Position numbers and translations under genes: made by a program
Shown: piece by piece, positions 62,836 through 64,000 of the stretch
How the letters are laid out: every line of letters begins with the position of its first letter
Numbering within the stretch: the stretch's first letter is position 1
The notes under the pieces: generated by a model
Database searches by the model: none
The model's input: the letters and a program-made list of their open reading frames with translations, nothing else
Told to the model about the DNA's origin: nothing
Assembly (NCBI GenBank): GCA_037953625.1
Contig: CM075655.1
Location: 16,014,001-16,078,000 of the forward strand
DNA length: 64,000 nt
DNA from: Crotalaria pallida
Taxonomy: Eukaryota; Streptophyta; Magnoliopsida; Fabales; Fabaceae
Direction of reading: 5' to 3'

Positions 62836-64000
62836 TGTAACAGCTCGGTTCTCGTAAACCAAAATGTTACTTAAAGTTGCAAAAATTGGGGCCAGATTTT
62901 TTTTTTTTTGTAAACACATTGTTGAGAAGTCATTGTTGCAATTTAAAGGCCCCTTTTCGTTGAAAATAGAGTTGTTACTAAAACAGTTCTTTTCATAAAA
63001 CTTTTCTCTTCATGAAATAGTTTAGCTTCAAAAACACTAATGCTCATCACTAATTTCAAAAGTTCACATCAACCTCCCTTCTAAAGTGAAGTGCTTTACA
63101 AAACAGCATTTAAATTTGGCTGCATTACATGAGTGGCACATTTCTTGGTAATCCTTGACTCAAAACATAAATCCTAGCTTAAACTACTATTGCTTCCGCT
63201 GCGTTACTCTGATGAAGACGACTGGATGAGGCTTCCTTTCTCTTTGCATCGTTCCTTCATCCCCGAAGGTGGAATCACCTTCCCAAGCCCAGCTCCAACA
63301 TATCTAGAGTGATGAACTCCACATGATGCTCCGTCTGCCCGTTGCGACATCAGCAACACCAATGGAACAACGAACAGGAGAGAGTAAGCAATCCGAACGA
63401 CGCATCGTCGACGGTGTGGAATTACGATAGGCGACATACTAGAACCACACAAGCATACAATACAACAAACATATACACAACAATCAAGCATATTATCAAT
63501 AGTATTACGGTCCTTTATTATCTTTCCAGACTCAATGTTACTTCTCATGCGTATTCTTTCTTTCTCAACTATTTCCTCACTCTCTTTTCCATTCTCATCG
63601 TCCTGTCTTATCGAATCATAACCTACGATGATTGGGGGAGAAATCATAATATCATCGAAGTATTCTCTTTGTTACCATCGTCTCACACGCCTACATCTCC
63701 TCGGTCATCCATCCAGCCTAGTCGGAAGCGAACAGGAGTACAGGACCTTTACCACGCGGGCACGACAGCTGTCTCAATACAATGGTCCCTGACCAGGAGG
63801 ATCTCGTCCTCAAAACATATCAATATCATTAAGGCTCACTGTCCACGCAGTGGCAAACACAATGCCCCGTTCCAGTCCTTCTCACTGTTCTCGAAATGCC
63901 ATAGGGGTGACAGCACTATTCTGGTCCCGGGTGCAGAACTTACCACGGCATAGGACCGATCTGCCCGTACCACATGTGGAGTTCGTTCTGCCCAGAATAG
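62836..64000 (-). mobile_element. Third family A LTR, minus strand, runs off the window
   Basis: On the minus strand its end is GAGCTGTTACA at 62836. It contains, in reverse, the CGTAATTCCACACCGTCGAC block (seen at 18910), CTTACTCTCTCCTGTTCGTTG (seen at 18949) and the CAGGTCCTGTACTCCTG-type block (18537, 61744). It abuts the preceding LTR end with only two bases between, in tail-to-tail orientation. Short minus-strand frames (63204-63647) show no domain. Confidence 0.7.

Noticed and set aside
63342..63953. 203-residue plus-strand frame at the right edge
   Set aside because: Antisense of a family A LTR; the same region in the other LTR copies is not open and no domain is seen.

Overview
This is plant nuclear DNA, almost certainly from a eudicot. 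The window is AT-rich and consists almost entirely of nested transposable elements: long-LTR Ty3/gypsy elements of chromovirus type with chromodomain integrases, a Sirevirus-like Ty1/copia element, a Cassandra TRIM carrying 5S rRNA sequence, a non-autonomous LTR element primed by tRNA-Asp, a CACTA DNA transposon and LINE fragments. The only host-gene sequence I recognise is a six-exon piece of an HD-ZIP III transcription factor (ATHB-8/ATHB-15 type), carried inside the CACTA element. I see no intact host gene, tRNA gene or functional rRNA gene. The species cannot be decided from the sequence.

Layout, left half. Bases 1-27832 are the right part of a gypsy element with a roughly 5.8 kb LTR (family A). 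Its 5' LTR is cut by a deletion near 3383 and carries an insertion at 216-3011: Cassandra fused to an LTR called D, with target duplication AATTA. Its 3' LTR (3724-27832) holds a full-length gypsy element, gypsy-1 (6480-16652, duplication CTGTC), and a solo LTR, B (19306-27411, duplication CCCGC). LTR B in turn holds the CACTA element (21736-26630, duplication GGG). Another family A LTR piece on the minus strand (27833-30102) lies inside a LINE relic (30103-30706).

Layout, right half. A second family A LTR runs from 30707 to 62833 and is split by two elements. The first is gypsy-C (33567-50328, minus, duplication ACAAG), whose 5' LTR contains the tRNA-Asp-primed element (42767-48550, duplication TGTAT). 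The second is the copia element (51015-60154, minus, duplication CAAAG). A third family A LTR begins two bases after 62833 in inverted orientation and runs off the window.

The elements do not form a pathway. What is common to them is the organisation of the long LTRs. Several look like small spliced genes: TATA box, GTAAG donor, a run of hairpins or tandem repeats 200-350 bases before a YAG acceptor, then a short ORF. The strongest unexplained signals are: (1) eleven stem-loops in LTR D with an invariant tip and covarying stems, with a related hairpin in both family A LTRs; (2) a conserved protein of about 160 residues encoded inside LTR B and both LTRs of gypsy-C; (3) the CACTA element with all six captured exon phases intact; (4) about 59 copies of the palindrome ACTCGAGT spread over unrelated families.
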